Part shown: positions 1 through 8,170 of the stretch, piece after piece
How the letters are laid out: each line of letters starts with the position of its first letter
Numbering within the stretch: the first letter of the stretch is position 1
From: a virus
Virus record (IMG/VR): IMGVR_UViG_3300015245_000003
Span: 1-64,000 of that record
Direction: 5' to 3' (one strand)
DNA length: 64,000 nt
Translations under genes and position numbers: made by a program
The notes under the pieces: generated by a model
The model's input: the letters and a program-made list of their open reading frames with translations, nothing else
What the model was told of the DNA's origin: nothing
Databases searched by the model: none

Positions 1-511
1 CAAGCCATTCGTTTCGTCGAATGTCGAACACACCCCAAGGCTCTCCGTGGACATCCATAGGGGCGGAGTGCTTGTAGCAATGCCACTTCCCGTCGCTGAA
101 CGTGTACCCGTAGACGGCGGGGGAGTTCGTGTCGGAGTTGCACTCGGCACACGATGCTCGCATGTGATGCGGCAGGATTCGGCTCCAGTCGAGGGCGATG
201 TCCTCGTTCTTGAAGCCAGGAAGAAAGCGCACCCCGACCGTTGCAGCCACGGCGGGCCGCCAGGTGAGCCCACACGCCTGACACGAATGCGTGTGGTGTG
301 GCTTGGTCGTGAACTCCCCCTCGTCGATGTGGAGCTCGTGGCACTTCGGGCAGTGCAGATGCATCGGGACGGGCGCATTCGCGACGTCCTTCGCTTCGAC
401 CAGTTCGCGCTTGAGGGCATCGACGGCGGCTTTCCATCGCGCAGGGTCGCGGTCGCATCGCTGCATTTCGGCGATGTCCTCGTCCGTGTACGGCTTCGCT
501 TCGTCGCTCAT
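1..511 (-). CDS. Zinc-ribbon phage protein, 3' end outside window
   Basis: The reading frame opens at ATG 511 and runs off the left edge, so only the first 170 residues are visible. Three Cys pairs (CPKC at 54-57, CQAC at 77-80, CAEC at 121-124) and several His residues suggest two zinc ribbons. The stretch HCPKCHELHIDEGEFTTKPH resembles small zinc-ribbon proteins common in phages of proteobacteria. Function is unknown. The start overlaps the upstream stop as ATGA, which supports the frame. Confidence 0.85.
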   Translation of the reverse strand, partial: MSDEAKPYTDEDIAEMQRCDRDPARWKAAVDALKRELVEAKDVANAPVPMHLHCPKCHELHIDEGEFTTKPHHTHSCQACGLTWRPAVAATVGVRFLPGFKNEDIALDWSRILPHHMRASCAECNSDTNSPAVYGYTFSDGKWHCYKHSAPMDVHGEPWGVFDIRRNEWL

Positions 512-774
512 CGTCCACCTCCGTCCGGCTTGCCCTCGCCCTGGTCCGAGGCGGTGGCGGGCCACTCGAAGACAGTTCGACGCGTCCCACGGCCAATGAA
601 CTCGGCTTCCGGATCCTTGTGATCCCACCAGAATTCACGGGTCCCGCCACCCTCGAACTCGACTGTCGTCCCACCACTCCCACGGTCTTCCGGGACTCGT
701 TTGGTGACGATGAATCGTTTGCCGTTCAAGATGCCGCAGTCGCCGGGCTTGAATTGAGATATTGACTGTTTCAC
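508..774 (-). CDS. Small hypothetical protein (88 aa)
   Basis: No family is recognised. The N-terminal half (KPGDCGILNGKRFIVTKRV) looks like a small beta-barrel. Both ends are linked to neighbours by 4-bp overlaps (ATGA at 508-511; stop-start at 771-774), so it is translated within the chain. Confidence 0.75.
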   Translation of the reverse strand: MKQSISQFKPGDCGILNGKRFIVTKRVPEDRGSGGTTVEFEGGGTREFWWDHKDPEAEFIGRGTRRTVFEWPATASDQGEGKPDGGGR

Positions 775-986
775 TTCACTTCCTCCCGGTCCGAGGCGGT
801 GGCGGGAGGGGCGATCTTTGCCTCTAGATGGTCTCTGAGGTGTTCATACTGACACTCCGCGTTCCGCCATCGCATGTAGAGGACCTCCACGACGCTGGGG
901 GCCGATAGCCCGCACTCGGCGCAGACCCAAACGACGGCGGGACCAGGAATCGCCTTCTGCTTCAATGCAGCGTGCCAGCAGCTCAT
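771..986 (-). CDS. Small CxxC protein (71 aa)
   Basis: Hypothetical protein with one CAEC pair near residue 22 and other scattered Cys and His, possibly a degenerate zinc knuckle. It is coupled to both neighbours by 4-bp overlaps. No family is recognised. Confidence 0.7.
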   Translation of the reverse strand: MSCWHAALKQKAIPGPAVVWVCAECGLSAPSVVEVLYMRWRNAECQYEHLRDHLEAKIAPPATASDREEVK

Positions 987-1375
987 CGCGCCCCCTTCGT
1001 CTCGGCCGAGGCGGGCAGCAGGGCGGCGGAGACGAGCCCACGGGCATCCATAGTCGCGCCCTCCAGTAGGCTGCCTGACTTGGAGTACACCGCGATGGTC
1101 CGAAGTATGCCGTCGATGTGGCGCAGCGAATCCTCCAGCATGCCGATTCGCCGGCCCGCCGCAGCCGCGTCCGCAGCCAGTTGCCCGACGACCCGATTAG
1201 CAGACCGCTCAGCAGCCTCCACCCGCTCCTGCAGCTGCCTCTCACGGGAGACGGACGCGGTGAGGGCGTCGGCGGCTTTACCTAGGATTCGGTCGCCGAA
1301 ACGTTCGGCGCGACCCCGAAGAGTGCCGATCATCGCGCTCAGGTCGGGCGGGGGCGGCGTCATGCGCTCACCCAT
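983..1375 (-). CDS. Coiled-coil hypothetical protein (130 aa)
   Basis: The centre, about residues 20-90, is Ala/Arg/Glu-rich with heptad-like spacing (RERQLQERVEAAERSANRVV), which points to a coiled coil. The N-terminus is Pro-rich. Its 5' end overlaps the end of the upstream gene by 16 bp. Function is unknown. Confidence 0.75.
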   Translation of the reverse strand: MGERMTPPPPDLSAMIGTLRGRAERFGDRILGKAADALTASVSRERQLQERVEAAERSANRVVGQLAADAAAAGRRIGMLEDSLRHIDGILRTIAVYSKSGSLLEGATMDARGLVSAALLPASAETKGAR

Positions 1376-1539
1376 CGTCCATCCTTCAACTTCAACTTGT
1401 TGCCACGTCCGTTGGCAAGCTGGTTACCCTCAGCTCGCCACTGCGGATCACGTTTGGCACGACCCCAGAGGTCTTCCACCCGCGAACTTGCAAACTGCAT
1501 CGCGCCCGCACCCTTGGCAGGTAGCGCTTCGGTCGTCAT
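1360..1539 (-). CDS. Small hypothetical protein (59 aa)
   Basis: Start ATG 1539 is chosen because it overlaps the upstream stop as ATGA, although the frame stays open further upstream. The product is polar, ends in KLKLKDGRWVSA and has no recognised family. Its last codons use the AAGTTGAAG word that recurs across the window. Confidence 0.65.
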   Translation of the reverse strand: MTTEALPAKGAGAMQFASSRVEDLWGRAKRDPQWRAEGNQLANGRGNKLKLKDGRWVSA

Positions 1540-1838
1540 GTCTTCTTCTCCTTTTCCAACTTCTTCTTGAAGATGTCCATCGCTTCGCGATCGATGATGC
1601 CGTCGTCGTTGCACATACGGCACCCGCGCGCCTCGCCATGGCAAACCGGGCAGATGTAGAAGCCCAACTCGGGGCTGGTCGACGGCGCCTCGGGCGGGAT
1701 GGTGTCTTCTGCACGCGCGACGTCGGTCGGCGGCTCGGTCTCGAAGCCCTCATCCTCGAAGGGCTCATCGAGCATCGGAGGATGGCTCTTCGGTCGATCG
1801 GTCGGTCGGTCGCTGGGCGGCTTCTTGCGGCTGGCCAT
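1536..1838 (-). CDS. DnaJ-type zinc-finger protein (100 aa)
   Basis: The first 50 residues are Pro/Asp/Glu-rich and probably disordered. A CPVCHGEARGCRMC motif at about residues 63-76 matches the CxxCxGxGxGCxxC pattern of DnaJ zinc fingers. A charged Lys/Glu tail follows. Start ATG 1838 lies inside the upstream gene (74-bp overlap). The role is probably a zinc-stabilised adaptor, but this is inference. Confidence 0.7.
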   Translation of the reverse strand: MASRKKPPSDRPTDRPKSHPPMLDEPFEDEGFETEPPTDVARAEDTIPPEAPSTSPELGFYICPVCHGEARGCRMCNDDGIIDREAMDIFKKKLEKEKKT

Positions 1839-2415
1839 GGTGGGTCGGCAAAATAGCACCAGACTCGTCGGTAGACCTGCCGAGCGCGGTGGTGAGGTTT
1901 GCCGGTGGATTGGCCTTGTTTCGATGCAGCGCGCACTGCACACCTCCTGTGACCACAAAGCGTCCGCAGGGGCGAACCTTGCCCAGGCGCTGCGTCGGAT
2001 AGGTGCATCGCACTTGCGAGAAGGACGTCTGCACAATGTGGAAACCCATGCGGCACGAGGGGCCGATGTGGACCAAGTTGATGGTCCCAACCCTTCGCTC
2101 GAGGCCTCCACGGCACTTGATGCAGAGGGCAACAGCATGGGCCTCGATGGGTGTCACCACAGCTGATCCCACCGCGAAGCCGGACGTCCGAAGGCCACGA
2201 AGACGCGCGTCGTCACGCTCGCGCTGCTCTTCCTTGTAGGCGGTTCGTTTCTCGGAGGTTTCGGACAACCCGGCGGCGCGGCGCGCCTTGCGGTAGGCCC
2301 GCTTGTGCGCGCGTTGAGCTTCCACCTTCGCGTTGAGGATGAGCCCCTCCTGCGCGAGCTGGTAGCGATCCCAGTAGGTGCGGTTGGCAAGCGCGCGCTC
2401 CCAGAGCTTCTTCAC
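1765..2415 (-). CDS. Hypothetical Cys-containing protein (216 aa)
   Basis: The N-terminal 75 residues are basic and helical (RAHKRAYRKARRAAGL). The middle holds Cys pairs (CIKC, later Cys/His) that could bind zinc. The C-terminus is polar and overlaps the next gene by 74 bp. It is coupled to the SNF2 helicase by a 4-bp overlap at 2412-2415. No family is recognised. Confidence 0.7.
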   Translation of the reverse strand: MKKLWERALANRTYWDRYQLAQEGLILNAKVEAQRAHKRAYRKARRAAGLSETSEKRTAYKEEQRERDDARLRGLRTSGFAVGSAVVTPIEAHAVALCIKCRGGLERRVGTINLVHIGPSCRMGFHIVQTSFSQVRCTYPTQRLGKVRPCGRFVVTGGVQCALHRNKANPPANLTTALGRSTDESGAILPTHHGQPQEAAQRPTDRSTEEPSSDAR

Positions 2416-5087
2416 CGAAGCACCTTTCGTTTTCCCGTCTTCAACTCGACATCCCGCGGCGTCGTCATCGCAAAGAGCTTCTCGCCCAGCTTCGCGATGA
2501 GGTCTTCCTCTTCATCCCCCGCGAGCGCGCGCGAGAGGCCATCGGTCTTGCCGATGAGCGTCTCGAAGGTGTCGAGCCTGTCGATGACAACCTCCGCGAT
2601 GGCCTCCTCGACGGTCCCGAGCGCGATGGGGTACTGAATGAGGACGTTGTTCTGTTGCCCGAAGCGGTGCAGGCGCGCCTCGGCTTGCAGAAGCTCGTGG
2701 GGCTCGTAGGTGAGCTCCGCGACGATACCTGCCGAGGCGAAGGTGAGGTCGATGGCGACGGCGGTGCAGTCGATGGTTGCGCAGAGAAGCACAGGACCGA
2801 CCTGGGAGGCGTCGCGCAGCTCGTTGAGGATGCGATCCCGCTTCTTCTGTAGGACGTCGCCGTGGATGAAGCGGCAGGGAAACCCCGTTGCGCTCAGCTT
2901 CGTTGTGATGTGCTCGGCCACGATGCGCCGGAAGGTGAAGACGACGACGCTCTGGCCGCCCTCCAAGTGGTCCTTGGCGAGCTGGATGACCTGCGGCAGT
3001 TTGCCGTCGACCGCGCGCACCATGACGGCGTTGAGCAGCCGCTTGTTGATCTTCTCGACGGACTGCTGCTGAAACTTCGCCGGCACTTCCATGCGAATGA
3101 TCTGCCGCGTCTTGGGAGGCAACTCCAACTTCACTTCTTCCTTCGTCCGGCGAAGGGTGAAGCGCGCGAGTCGCTTGCGTAGCTCGTCGAGGTTGGATTG
3201 TCCTGTGAAATCCCAGACGGCGCCGATGTCGCGGCTCACTTCTTCCTGGTGGCCGGCGCAGTAGCGGATGCCGAACTTGAAGAAGTTTTTCCCGACGCGC
3301 CCCGGCGAGATGATGTCGATGAGATTCCACAGATCGCGCACGCGGTTAGTGAGCGGCGTACCCGTCAGCGCCAGCGCCGTCAGGACGGTAGGAGATTGAC
3401 GGACCTCGCGCGCCGCCTTGCTCCGGCGGCTCTTCTCGTTTTGGTAGAGGTGTCCCTCGTCGAGGACAATGTTGGACGGGCCCCACTCGATAATCTGATC
3501 AACCCACGAATGCAGAATGTCGACGTGGATGACGAAGATCTGCGCGTCGCCCGGCCGGTGGCCATCGCAGGTGTTCGGCGTCTTCGGCTTTCGGCCGAGC
3601 GGCGCCTCCGGCGACGGCGCGTCGCCCTGGTCGCCATCGACGGGCGGCACGCAGTTGCAGAGCTTGCACACGAACGCCTTGTGCTTCTGCAGGTATCGCC
3701 AGACGTGCTTGGTCGGATCAGCAACGGCAGGTTGAAAGACGCCTCCCTTGAAGCCCTTCCACCACTTGGCGATCTCCCCTCGCTGGGGATCGGCCCACAC
3801 GCTCCGCGCGCTGCTCGGGCACACGACGAGCGTCTTGCCGCCAAAGGCGCGCGCTGCAATGACCGCTTCGGCACTCTTGCCGCAGTTGTGGACAACAATG
3901 CCATTCGCGACGAAGTTACGGTGAGGGTCGGCGCAGACGACGTCGTAGACGTGCGCTTCACCGGCGGCCACACGCGCGACAACACGATCGGTCTTGGGCT
4001 CGAAGACGACGAGACCTCCCTTGGCGCTGACGCCTCCATGCAATCGTCGGAAACCGCCATCGCGACCGTGCAAGCGTGCGTGCTCTGACTTCGTCAGCAA
4101 CTCCAAGTTGGAGTCAACGTTGTCGTGCTTGATCTCGTTTTTGTGGTGAACACGTTCGTCGTCTGTTAGATGCCGCCCCAAGCGCTTCTCCATGACGAGA
4201 ATGTGCTCAAGCACCTGCCCGGCACGGTTTGCACGCGGATGATCTCTATGCCCACTGATGCGAACATAGCCGTCTTTGTCACGAACTTCACCTGCAGGAC
4301 GTGCGCGACCATTCGTCCGCAACGCGCCATAGATGCACTTGCGGCAGAAGCCGACGAACTTCTTGGTCGTGTCGACGACCACATTCTTGATGCTTCCGCA
4401 CCGAACGCATCGCGGCACCCCGTTGGTGATGACATTGTCGAGCGGTTGGAGTTCATCGACGCGGACGTAGCCAGTGTCTGTGAGAATCTCATGGTCGCCA
4501 GTCGCTTTGATGCGTTTGCCGCTGTTGAGTGTGATCTCGAAGACAGGGCGCGTGCCCTTGTCGAGGACATCGACGATATCGTTCAGCCGAAAGACACCAT
4601 CACAGAGCGAACGGATCTTCGTCGATCCAGGAGCCCATGTCTTGAACTTCGAGTAGAACTCCGCGAGAGTGCATTCGAACGAAAGACCAGCGCGACACAC
4701 ACGAACAATGGCTTCGCCGTCGATACAACCCATCTCGTCAGCCAGGATGGCGCCCGTCGGCGCTTGGCAGATAGCGAAGTCGACGCCCGTCTTCTGGTAG
4801 GCCCGTAGGAGGCGACCATCGGCGCCGTGCGTCGCGAAGAACACGTGATGGGTGTAGTTGTCCGCCTCGTATTTCGCGAGCAGGGATCGCTCGACGAGCA
4901 CCTTGCGGCTCACGAGCAAGTCGGCGGTCGCCTCGACGGCGTCCACGTAGCCGACCCACGATCGCCTCGCGGCGTCCCAGGTCATCCCGGGGATTTCCTT
5001 GGCGGCGGTGACCAGCGCGCGGCTGAAGTAGGAGCTCTGGATGGCCCAGAGGTGCGAGCCCTGGATGCGGCGAACTGCGATGCCCAT
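2412..5087 (-). CDS. SNF2-family (SMARCAL1-like) helicase with intein
   Basis: This is a superfamily 2 DNA translocase. The extein has an N-terminal region (1-110), Walker A split by the intein (G120 joins CGKS), a DEGH Walker B at 543-546, motif III ALTGTPL near 573-579, and a helicase C domain ending in motif VI EARLHRFGQQ (803-812). A CxxC knuckle lies between motifs I and II. The family remodels or anneals DNA, and related phage enzymes act in replication or recombination. Residues 121-401 are an intein and must be removed to rebuild the P-loop. Mature length is about 610 residues. Confidence 0.93.
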   Translation of the reverse strand: MGIAVRRIQGSHLWAIQSSYFSRALVTAAKEIPGMTWDAARRSWVGYVDAVEATADLLVSRKVLVERSLLAKYEADNYTHHVFFATHGADGRLLRAYQKTGVDFAICQAPTGAILADEMGCIDGEAIVRVCRAGLSFECTLAEFYSKFKTWAPGSTKIRSLCDGVFRLNDIVDVLDKGTRPVFEITLNSGKRIKATGDHEILTDTGYVRVDELQPLDNVITNGVPRCVRCGSIKNVVVDTTKKFVGFCRKCIYGALRTNGRARPAGEVRDKDGYVRISGHRDHPRANRAGQVLEHILVMEKRLGRHLTDDERVHHKNEIKHDNVDSNLELLTKSEHARLHGRDGGFRRLHGGVSAKGGLVVFEPKTDRVVARVAAGEAHVYDVVCADPHRNFVANGIVVHNCGKSAEAVIAARAFGGKTLVVCPSSARSVWADPQRGEIAKWWKGFKGGVFQPAVADPTKHVWRYLQKHKAFVCKLCNCVPPVDGDQGDAPSPEAPLGRKPKTPNTCDGHRPGDAQIFVIHVDILHSWVDQIIEWGPSNIVLDEGHLYQNEKSRRSKAAREVRQSPTVLTALALTGTPLTNRVRDLWNLIDIISPGRVGKNFFKFGIRYCAGHQEEVSRDIGAVWDFTGQSNLDELRKRLARFTLRRTKEEVKLELPPKTRQIIRMEVPAKFQQQSVEKINKRLLNAVMVRAVDGKLPQVIQLAKDHLEGGQSVVVFTFRRIVAEHITTKLSATGFPCRFIHGDVLQKKRDRILNELRDASQVGPVLLCATIDCTAVAIDLTFASAGIVAELTYEPHELLQAEARLHRFGQQNNVLIQYPIALGTVEEAIAEVVIDRLDTFETLIGKTDGLSRALAGDEEEDLIAKLGEKLFAMTTPRDVELKTGKRKVLR
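3885..4727 (-). mobile_element. Intein with HNH endonuclease in helicase Walker A
   Basis: The 281-residue insert runs from Cys121 to the terminal HN (400-401), followed by Cys402 as the +1 nucleophile. These are class 1 intein splice residues. A block-B-like region (ATGDHE, 195-200) sits in the N-terminal splicing domain. A central HNH segment (VHHKNEIKHDNVDSNLELL, about 313-331) is the likely homing nuclease. A Cys4 cluster (CVRC...CRKC, 227-251) may be an extra zinc ribbon. Insertion in the most conserved helicase motif is typical of inteins. Confidence 0.92.
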
Positions 5088-5467
5088 CAGCGTTTCGCTT
5101 CCTCGGTAAAACGCCTCGCATGGGCGATGGCGTCACGGATGTCGTGAATGCGTGCCTCGTGCGCATCCTTGATGGCTTGCCTCATCGCTGGGAGCGCATG
5201 CACTGCCAAGACGCGCCTCTCGATGCTCGACTTGTCAACGATGACGCGCCCGTGTGAGTCGATGATGAAGAGGCCCCACGAGCCTTCACCTTTCATGTAG
5301 TGGAGCGTTGCCTCGTCGTTGAGCACAACCTGCGCGTGGACGCGAAGGCCGATTGACGCGAGGGCGACTTCAGCTTCGCGAAGTGCCACATTGAGAGCTT
5401 CGCAGAGAGCTGCGAACGATCCATTGTCGAGGTCGGTCATACCTTGGGGGATGGTCTTGTCGGTCAT
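5087..5467 (-). CDS. Hypothetical protein (126 aa)
   Basis: The product is soluble and alpha/beta, with a central segment (SWGLFIIDSHGRVIVDKSS) resembling a beta-hairpin and a helical C-terminus. Its stop overlaps the helicase start, and an AAGTTGAAGTT word lies just upstream of its own start. Function is unknown. Confidence 0.75.
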   Translation of the reverse strand: MTDKTIPQGMTDLDNGSFAALCEALNVALREAEVALASIGLRVHAQVVLNDEATLHYMKGEGSWGLFIIDSHGRVIVDKSSIERRVLAVHALPAMRQAIKDAHEARIHDIRDAIAHARRFTEEAKR

Positions 5468-5479
5468 GATGGGCCCGTC

Positions 5480-5493
5480 TTGAAGTTGAAGTT
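5480..5493. promoter_or_regulatory. AAGTTGAAGTT word in short intergenic gap
   Basis: The gap between two minus-strand genes contains TTGAAGTTGAAGTT, one of the clearest copies of a word that recurs upstream of genes throughout the window. It sits 13-26 bp before the start at 5467. A regulatory role is inferred only from recurrence. Confidence 0.35.
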
Positions 5494-5508
5494 AGACCAA
5501 CTCGACAG

Positions 5509-5739
5509 CTACTTCAAGACGAAGCAACACGCGACGGCGAGAAGTGCGAACGCGATGACGGCGAAGCGGTTCCACCAGCGGCTCTCGCGCTCCGCAAGCA
5601 TCACCCAGGTGAGATTGCGCCAGAAGCGCGCGGTGAGCTCCGCGTCGCGGATCGAATAGCTCTCGAGCGGGCCGCGATCGACGTACACGTTGGGGATGGT
5701 CCACTTCGACTCGGTGATCTTGCCGCGATCATTGTTCAT
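5509..5739 (-). CDS. Small C-terminal-anchored membrane protein (76 aa)
   Basis: The polar N-terminal half is followed by one hydrophobic helix (about 58-75, FAVIAFALLAVACCFVL) that nearly reaches the C-terminus. This predicts a tail-anchored protein with the N-terminus in the cytoplasm. Start ATG 5739 is fixed by ATGA overlap with the upstream gene. No family is recognised. Confidence 0.75.
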   Translation of the reverse strand: MNNDRGKITESKWTIPNVYVDRGPLESYSIRDAELTARFWRNLTWVMLAERESRWWNRFAVIAFALLAVACCFVLK

Positions 5740-6281
5740 TGGCCCTTCGCCTTCAGCCACTCGGCTTGCTTGCGATAGCTCCTCAGCTCCGACACACCGA
5801 ACTTGCCGAGGTGTTCGCGCACTGCGCGTTCGCACTCTGCGTAGTCAAGTTCGGACATCTGCAAGAGATAGATAAGATCCGTTTGGTCTTTGTCTCGCTG
5901 GGGGATCATCTTGAGAATGACCATAAACTCCGCCGGTACAACGTGGATGGGAGCCTCTTCGAGAGCAACCGCCGAGACCAGTGCTCCTGTATAGAGATCA
6001 GCCCATTCATCGTCACGCACAATGACATCAACTTCGACTCCGTTGGAGGCTCTACCGCGAACTCCACCGAAGGAGAGCTTCTCCTTCCAACCAAGACCGT
6101 ACGCGGAGCCGGCGATGAGATCGACGTCGTTGGTAAGTCGCGGGCTTCCGTAGAACTGCATCGCGAGACCGCCAGCTATCGCAACGCTGTTGGCTGGCGT
6201 CTCGGTAAGCGAGAGACGCAGTGCAATCTCCTCGGTCGCCTCGATGAGCTTGTCGAACGACGGAAACTTCTTGCGGCTCAC
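5736..6281 (-). CDS. Nucleotidyltransferase-fold protein (AbiEii/MNT-like)
   Basis: The 181-residue product begins at GTG 6281 (GTGA overlap). It shows the minimal nucleotidyltransferase signature: a Gly-rich segment GGLAMQFYGSPR followed by NDVDL (DxD at 52-54), with a further acidic beta strand (VEVDVI, 82-87). Related proteins include AbiEii-type toxins and DUF6036 enzymes that transfer NMP groups. No antitoxin partner is obvious next to it. It could act in host interference or superinfection exclusion, but the substrate is unknown. Confidence 0.75.
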   Translation of the reverse strand: MSRKKFPSFDKLIEATEEIALRLSLTETPANSVAIAGGLAMQFYGSPRLTNDVDLIAGSAYGLGWKEKLSFGGVRGRASNGVEVDVIVRDDEWADLYTGALVSAVALEEAPIHVVPAEFMVILKMIPQRDKDQTDLIYLLQMSELDYAECERAVREHLGKFGVSELRSYRKQAEWLKAKGQ

Positions 6282-6511
6282 GGGTCCTCCACTGCTCTCA
6301 GCCGAACCCCCGACGCGCCCAGCGGCTTGGGCGCATCGTGGTGGGGGACGGTCGCGAATGCATTCCTCATCTCTGGCGGCATCACCGTGCACTTCCCCGC
6401 AGGGAAGTCCGGCGAGGCAAACGCGCAGAGGATGGCCGCGGTGAGCTCTTCGCCCGTGATGGGAAGAGCCAACTCGAAGTGCAACTTGACATCGAGAGAA
6501 GTGCTTTTCAT
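6278..6511 (-). CDS. Hypothetical protein (77 aa)
   Basis: Start ATG 6511 has an AAGAAGG ribosome-binding site nine bases upstream. The product is soluble, with a likely beta-alpha N-terminus (LDVKLHFELALPITGEEL). It is coupled to the nucleotidyltransferase gene by GTGA. No family is recognised, but the pairing suggests a possible accessory partner. Confidence 0.65.
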   Translation of the reverse strand: MKSTSLDVKLHFELALPITGEELTAAILCAFASPDFPAGKCTVMPPEMRNAFATVPHHDAPKPLGASGVRLRAVEDP

Positions 6512-6558
6512 GCAAGGACCTTCTTGTGCGGTGGAATAGGGCCCAGACACGTGATCCG

Positions 6559-6717
6559 TCAAAAGCCGGCACGCCGAGCCCGTCGTGCCCGGTCTCGCGA
6601 TTGCATCGCCAACAGGAGCCATTCCAGGGCGAAACACGGTTGGCCCGACTCGAACGAGATACGAGCCATGCGAAGGTCGGAGCGACAGCACCCGTAGTTG
6701 TACTGAGCAAGCGTCAT
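6559..6717 (-). CDS. Small Arg-rich hypothetical protein (52 aa)
   Basis: This frame starts at ATG 6717, overlapping the upstream stop as ATGA. It reads MTLAQYNYGCCRSDLRMARI at the N-terminus and ends in an Arg/Ala-rich tail. Coupling geometry is the main evidence, and nothing indicates its function. Confidence 0.55.
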   Translation of the reverse strand: MTLAQYNYGCCRSDLRMARISFESGQPCFALEWLLLAMQSRDRARRARRAGF

Positions 6718-7085
6718 GTGAGCAGCTTGCGGGTTGGAAACACTTGGCGTGTGTGGTGCGCCCAGAACTCTTCGTTGGACGCGAAGACGAGCTTTTTATT
6801 CTGCGGCAGGCTGAGAAGCGATCGATCGCGCGGCGCCTTGCAAACGTTCGCGCGGAAGGTCGCCGCGCCCGCGCACTGCCAAGCCTGCTCAGGCGACTGC
6901 TGCATCGTGTGACACTCGAGCCGTCCCTCGCCGTGGATCTTGAAGAGCCACTCTTCGGGCGTCTCAGGCAGCCAGCCCTTGACCGCGATGCGACCAAAGG
7001 GACAATCGACGCACGGCTTCTTGTGCTGCGCGGGCGTCGTCGTCGCCTGCTCGTAGGTCTTGAGCTGGCCCTTGCGAATGGTCAC
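6714..7085 (-). CDS. DUF6283-like Cys-rich phage protein
   Basis: Start GTG 7085 overlaps the lipoprotein stop as GTGA and leaves a 123-residue product. The conserved pieces are CVDCPFGR (25-32), the ECHTM segment (58-61) and QCAGAATFRAN (70-80). This Cys/His pattern matches a family of phage proteins annotated as DUF6283, presumed to bind metal. Function is unknown. Confidence 0.8.
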   Translation of the reverse strand: MTIRKGQLKTYEQATTTPAQHKKPCVDCPFGRIAVKGWLPETPEEWLFKIHGEGRLECHTMQQSPEQAWQCAGAATFRANVCKAPRDRSLLSLPQNKKLVFASNEEFWAHHTRQVFPTRKLLT

Positions 7086-7480
7086 TGGCAGCCTCCACTT
7101 CCACCGAAGACCGTCAGGCACCCGCACGCACCTGCGGACGTGCAGCACACCATCTGAGAGACGGGAATGCAGCGACACGCGCTGAGGTCGCAGGTGCCGG
7201 CCTCATCGGGCTCGGTTGCTTTACCGTCCCCCGCGTCGGCCGTCGCGATGGGCTCCGCGTCGACCCCCACGTCCTCCTCCGGAGACGCCTCCAGAGAGGC
7301 CTCAGGCGCCCCAGGGCTGGCCTCCGGCAGCGCCCCGCCGCCGTCCGCCTCCGGCGCGCCCGCGTCGCCCAGGACGGTCAGCAACGGGCCGTCGGTGACC
7401 CGCGCCGCGGGGTCGGCCGTGGTGAAGGGCTGGCCGATGCAGCCGGAGGCGAGGAGAGCGAGGAGGGCGATGGTTTTCAT
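7082..7480 (-). CDS. Predicted lipoprotein, acidic and Cys-rich
   Basis: The N-terminus MKTIALLALLASGC is a lipoprotein signal with lipobox LASGC, so Cys14 would be lipidated. The mature part is a disordered Ala/Pro/Glu linker (about 25-95) followed by a compact Cys-rich domain (CDLSACRCIPVSQMVCC...) with about eight Cys. It would sit at the cell envelope, so it may act in superinfection exclusion. That role is inferred. Confidence 0.8.
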   Translation of the reverse strand: MKTIALLALLASGCIGQPFTTADPAARVTDGPLLTVLGDAGAPEADGGGALPEASPGAPEASLEASPEEDVGVDAEPIATADAGDGKATEPDEAGTCDLSACRCIPVSQMVCCTSAGACGCLTVFGGSGGCQ

Positions 7481-7647
7481 TCGACTTCGTCCAGTTCGAT
7501 GGGCGGAGGGAGACCTTGCTCGTGCTCGAGGTCCACAAGCATCGCGGCGAGTCCTTGCGGCGAATGCGTGTGCACGTAGTAGTCGATGCAGGCGCGGCGA
7601 TGCGCCTCGTTCATGGGCGCGCGCTTCGCTGGTGTGGTTTTCGGCAT
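7477..7647 (-). CDS. Small hypothetical protein (56 aa)
   Basis: ATG 7647 opens a frame that ends in ATGA overlap with the lipoprotein start. The sequence contains RRACIDYYVHTHSPQGLA and an acidic tail. It looks like a small helical protein, possibly DNA-binding. No family is recognised. Confidence 0.6.
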   Translation of the reverse strand: MPKTTPAKRAPMNEAHRRACIDYYVHTHSPQGLAAMLVDLEHEQGLPPPIELDEVE

Positions 7648-7664
7648 GTTCAACTCGTCAGACG

Positions 7665-7991
7665 TTAGAGGCTAGCCCATTCTTCAAACAGATGCACCGG
7701 GTCATACTCCCACGGCTGCAACTTCGACTTGCCTACTGGATGGGGAGCTCCCATGTCGCGGCACGCCTGATCGCAGTAGCGGCACCGCTCGATGGCGTCG
7801 GAAGGCGTTGCGAGGCGCACGACGCCTTGACCGGTAGGAAGCGGGGCTCCGCAAAGCGTCGAGTCGGAAAGCGTGGGGCCGTACCGCGACGCGTCTGCGA
7901 GCAGCATGTACTTGAACGCGTGCGCGTAGGTCACGCTCGCGCCGTCGGTGCGGCGGGGGGACGGCCAGGCAAGCCAGCGGAGGGAGGTCAT
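7665..7991 (-). CDS. Cys/His-containing hypothetical protein (108 aa)
   Basis: A CRYCDQAC segment at about 70-77 and one further Cys suggest metal binding. Start ATG 7991 is set by ATGA overlap with the upstream membrane protein. The C-terminus (EYDPVHLFEEWASL) is acidic. Function is unknown. Confidence 0.65.
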   Translation of the reverse strand: MTSLRWLAWPSPRRTDGASVTYAHAFKYMLLADASRYGPTLSDSTLCGAPLPTGQGVVRLATPSDAIERCRYCDQACRDMGAPHPVGKSKLQPWEYDPVHLFEEWASL

Positions 7992-8170
7992 GGGCCCACG
8001 CGCGCGGCGGAGAACACGAACAGGAGCACCGAGATCAGCGTCATCGCAATGAAGAGCGTGTGAAACACGAAGTCGATGGGTCGATGGCGCGAAGCTCTTA
8101 CGCTCATGTACACGTAGCTTGCGTTGTAAACAGCCAGAATCGCGAACGTCCAGGCATGGGGGAAGGTCAT
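7988..8170 (-). CDS. Two-helix membrane protein (60 aa)
   Basis: Two hydrophobic helices (about 5-24 and 34-56) are joined by a short basic loop (RASRHRPID), which predicts a hairpin in the inner membrane with a cytoplasmic loop. It lies next to a peptidoglycan-binding-like gene. It could be a holin-like or virion-membrane protein, but size and topology are the only evidence. Confidence 0.65.
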   Translation of the reverse strand: MTFPHAWTFAILAVYNASYVYMSVRASRHRPIDFVFHTLFIAMTLISVLLFVFSAARVGP

